This document shows, piece by piece, positions 40,923 to 42,264 of a stretch of 42,264 nucleotides of DNA (its first letter is position 1; each line of letters opens with the position of its first letter). Both the position numbers and the translations under genes were made by a program. The stretch is taken from NCBI GenBank assembly GCA_947624195.1, contig CANQJH010000013.1:1-42264 (forward strand). Reading direction: 5' to 3'. The notes under the pieces were generated by a model that saw nothing but the letters and a program-made list of their open reading frames with translations, was not told the DNA's origin and made no database searches. The DNA comes from an uncultured Clostridia bacterium. GTDB taxonomy: Bacteria > Bacillota > Clostridia > TANB77 > CAG-508.

Positions 40923-41104
40923 GAAATTGTGTTGGTAAAATAATAATTTATAATTATCAAATGGAAGATATAATTAATATTTTATTAATTAATAATTATT
41001 ATGTAGAAATACAAAAATATAATAATGATAAAATTCAAATATGTATTTATGGTTATAAGTTAAACGTTCAAGAAAGTGAGGATAACAATGGAAAGGATCA
41101 ATAA
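40919..41104 (+). CDS. Hypothetical small protein
   Basis: This 61-aa protein (MRNCVGKIIIYNYQMEDIINILLINNYYVEIQ...) has Asn/Tyr/Ile-rich composition. It overlaps the ATPase stop (ATGA) and the next gene by 17 bases. Unknown; possibly an accessory of the recombination module. Confidence 0.55.
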   Translation: MRNCVGKIIIYNYQMEDIINILLINNYYVEIQKYNNDKIQICIYGYKLNVQESEDNNGKDQ

Positions 41105-41711
41105 TTGGGAAGAAATCGAAGCTAAAGGAATTACAGATTTTGTTAAACTAAAAGCAGGAGGATATATTGGAATTATTAAAAATGCAGAAGAATACACAAG
41201 CGAAACAACAGGAAACAAGTCTTTAAAAGTTGAATGTGATATTTTTGAGGGTAATTTTAAAAATTATTTTCAAAAGTCTTATGACAATAACACTAATCTT
41301 GATAAAAAATGGGACGTAAATAGTACAAGATATTTGGGATTAAGCGAAAATGCTTTGCCTTTTCTCAAAGGTTTCATCACAGCAGTAGAAAAATCAAACA
41401 CAGGTTATAAATGGGATTGGGACGAAAAGAAACTTATAGGAAAGAAAGTCGGTCTTGTTTATCAATATGAAGAATATGAAAAACAAGATGGAACTAAAGC
41501 AATTAAAACAAAATTAAATCAATTTAGAAGCATTGACAAAATTAATGATATTAATAACAACGAAAGAATTACTGATAATGTTAAACTATTAAATGGAAAT
41601 TATATGTCATTAGATGATTATTATGAAAGAAAAAATGATTCTTTTAATGAAGCTACTGAATTATTTGGAAATGATATTGTAACAACAGATGATATTCCTT
41701 TTGATTTTTAA
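41088..41711 (+). CDS. DUF669-family protein, probable single-stranded DNA-binding
   Basis: This 207-aa protein has the DUF669 look: ADYIGIIKNAEEYTSETTGNKSLKVECDI-type beta core (VKLKAGGYIGIIKNAEEY), TRYLGLSENALPFLKGFITAVEKSN, KLIGKKVGLVY and an acidic end (TTDDIPFDF) like the tails of SSB proteins. Members lie beside Sak4-type ATPases and probably bind ssDNA. The ATG at 41088 follows GTGAGG; the GTG at 41076 is part of that ribosome site. Confidence 0.8.
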   Translation: MERINNWEEIEAKGITDFVKLKAGGYIGIIKNAEEYTSETTGNKSLKVECDIFEGNFKNYFQKSYDNNTNLDKKWDVNSTRYLGLSENALPFLKGFITAVEKSNTGYKWDWDEKKLIGKKVGLVYQYEEYEKQDGTKAIKTKLNQFRSIDKINDINNNERITDNVKLLNGNYMSLDDYYERKNDSFNEATELFGNDIVTTDDIPFDF

Positions 41712-41715
41712 AGTA

Positions 41716-41741
41716 AAGAGCAACAAAAAAAAGTTGCTCTT
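41716..41741 (+). terminator. Hairpin after DUF669 gene (weak terminator)
   Basis: AAGAGCAAC (41716-41724) pairs perfectly with GTTGCTCTT (41733-41741), A8 loop. No T run follows, so it may stabilise the 3' end or process mRNA instead of terminating. The rest of 41742-41796 shows nothing but the next ribosome site. Confidence 0.6.
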
Positions 41742-41796
41742 ACATAAAACAAAAAAGTGGTAACTTATGGTCGCATAAAAAAGGAGATGTAAAAAT

Positions 41797-41949
41797 ATGA
41801 AAAATATTAGACCTTTAGTATTTCAAAAAAATGCTGATAAATCAAAAAACAAAATTGTTATTCCAAAATTTTTCATAAATAAAAATGGAAATAAATTTTA
41901 TATGGAAGTTTATGATGATAAAATAATTTTAAAACCAATAAAACAATAA
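41797..41949 (+). CDS. AbrB/SpoVT-like swapped-hairpin protein
   Basis: This 50-aa protein (KNKIVIPKFFINKNGNKFYMEVYDDKIILKPIKQ) has the pattern of the AbrB DNA-binding domain: IxIPKxxI..G..xxxxVxDDxIILKP. Such proteins are dimeric regulators or antitoxins. It precedes the replication gene and may regulate it. AAAAGGAG precedes the ATG. Confidence 0.75.
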   Translation: MKNIRPLVFQKNADKSKNKIVIPKFFINKNGNKFYMEVYDDKIILKPIKQ

Positions 41950-41964
41950 AAAAAGGTGATTAAA

Positions 41965-42264
41965 ATGAATGAAAACGAATTACTATCAAAAAAAACTTTT
42001 ATAGATTTATTTTCTAAAAATGAAATAGATAGAATTGAAGAAGAAGATAAACTATTTTTAGAAGCAAAAAAACTTGGAATAGAAAAGAGATTTAATGAAA
42101 GTTTAAAAAAGTATAAAAAACTTTTTGAGGATAAAATTATTGTTCAAGAAGATTTAAAACTTCCAAAATGCAAATATGATGTTTCAAATTATAATATGGC
42201 TAATTATACTTGCAATATAAATGGCATAACTGACGGAAGCAACTATAAATTTTCTTTTATTCCT
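41965..42264 (+). CDS. DUF927-like replication ATPase, N-terminal part of the split gene
   Basis: Reads 77 codons (MNENELLSKKTFIDLFSK...) before reaching the ATG that corresponds to position 9, and remains in frame through the 77-bp terminal repeat. The true start is 41965, preceded by AGGTGAT. Adding it gives a 578-aa protein. The N-terminal helical part is not conserved enough for me to name; the ATPase part is annotated at 3-1514. Confidence 0.8.
   Translation, partial: MNENELLSKKTFIDLFSKNEIDRIEEEDKLFLEAKKLGIEKRFNESLKKYKKLFEDKIIVQEDLKLPKCKYDVSNYNMANYTCNINGITDGSNYKFSFIP
42188..42264. repeat. Terminal direct repeat (right copy)
   Basis: Identical to bases 1-77; overlap of a circular assembly. 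Removing one copy leaves 42,187 bp. Confidence 0.95.

Noticed and set aside
1-42264. Stop codon reassignment (TGA or TAG read as an amino acid)
   Set aside because: TGA ends terL, the MuF gene, the endolysin and others, TAG ends several small genes, and no conserved domain is interrupted by either except at the intron, where splicing explains the TAG.

Overview
The window is the complete genome of a circular or circularly permuted tailed phage (siphovirus type), cut open inside a gene. The first 77 bases are identical to the last 77, and the reading frame starting at 41965 continues in frame across that repeat into the frame at the window start. The unique genome is therefore about 42,187 bp and the DUF927-like replication gene is split by the linear representation. 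Base composition is very AT-rich, nearly every gene has an AGGAG-type ribosome site, promoters are close to TTGACA/TATAAT (often with TGn before the -10), and TAA, TAG and TGA are all used as stops. This fits a phage of a low-GC Bacillota (Firmicutes) host, probably from a gut or similar metagenome. All recognised genes are on the + strand.

Layout: (1) 41965-42264 plus 3-1514: DUF927-like ATPase, followed by an AT-rich region with 11-bp iterons and a 28-bp alternating purine-pyrimidine tract (1515-1796, probable origin) and a DnaB-N-like gene. (2) 2305-8963: about twenty small early or accessory genes, including a lipoprotein and an RtcB RNA ligase. (3) 9020-13256: tail fibre or baseplate protein, a small tail-associated gene and an ERCC4-type nuclease with its own promoter. 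(4) 13280-13370: a candidate small RNA. (5) 13447-21169: ParB-methyltransferase fusion, terminase subunits, an inserted cassette (structured RNA plus GIY-YIG homing endonuclease), portal, small accessory genes and a MuF-type minor capsid protein. (6) 21182-21436: a self-contained, highly structured RNA built on a tRNA-Leu-like scaffold. (7) 21613-27685: small accessory genes and a set of virion-associated genes, one of which (Cys-rich) is split by a 224-nt ORF-less group I intron. (8) 27765-27839: tRNA-Cys. (9) 27969-39290: scaffold, major capsid protein, connectors, tail genes, tape measure, baseplate, holin and CHAP endolysin. (10) 39381-41949: RHH regulator, exonuclease-ATPase fusion, DUF669 protein and an AbrB-like protein, leading into the replication gene.

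Together these give a full morphogenesis and lysis programme and a recombination/replication module (nuclease, Sak4-like ATPase, DUF669 ssDNA-binding candidate, DUF927 ATPase, DnaB-N-like loader or decoy). I see no DNA polymerase, integrase, excisionase or CI-like repressor, so it depends on host replication and is probably virulent, or relies on an unrecognised lysogeny system.

The most interesting parts are non-coding: the tRNA-Leu-like RNA with its own promoter and terminator (21147-21515); an RNA at 16629-16717 with two long, mutually exclusive helices in front of a homing endonuclease; a compact group I intron with clear P1, P10, P3 and P7 pairings; a possible terminator/antiterminator at 26067-26140; and a small RNA candidate at 13280. 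Coding oddities are an in-frame exonuclease-ATPase fusion that retains an internal start, a frameshift in a G5 run at 8335, and a recurrent gene junction in which the upstream stop region carries the next gene's ribosome site.
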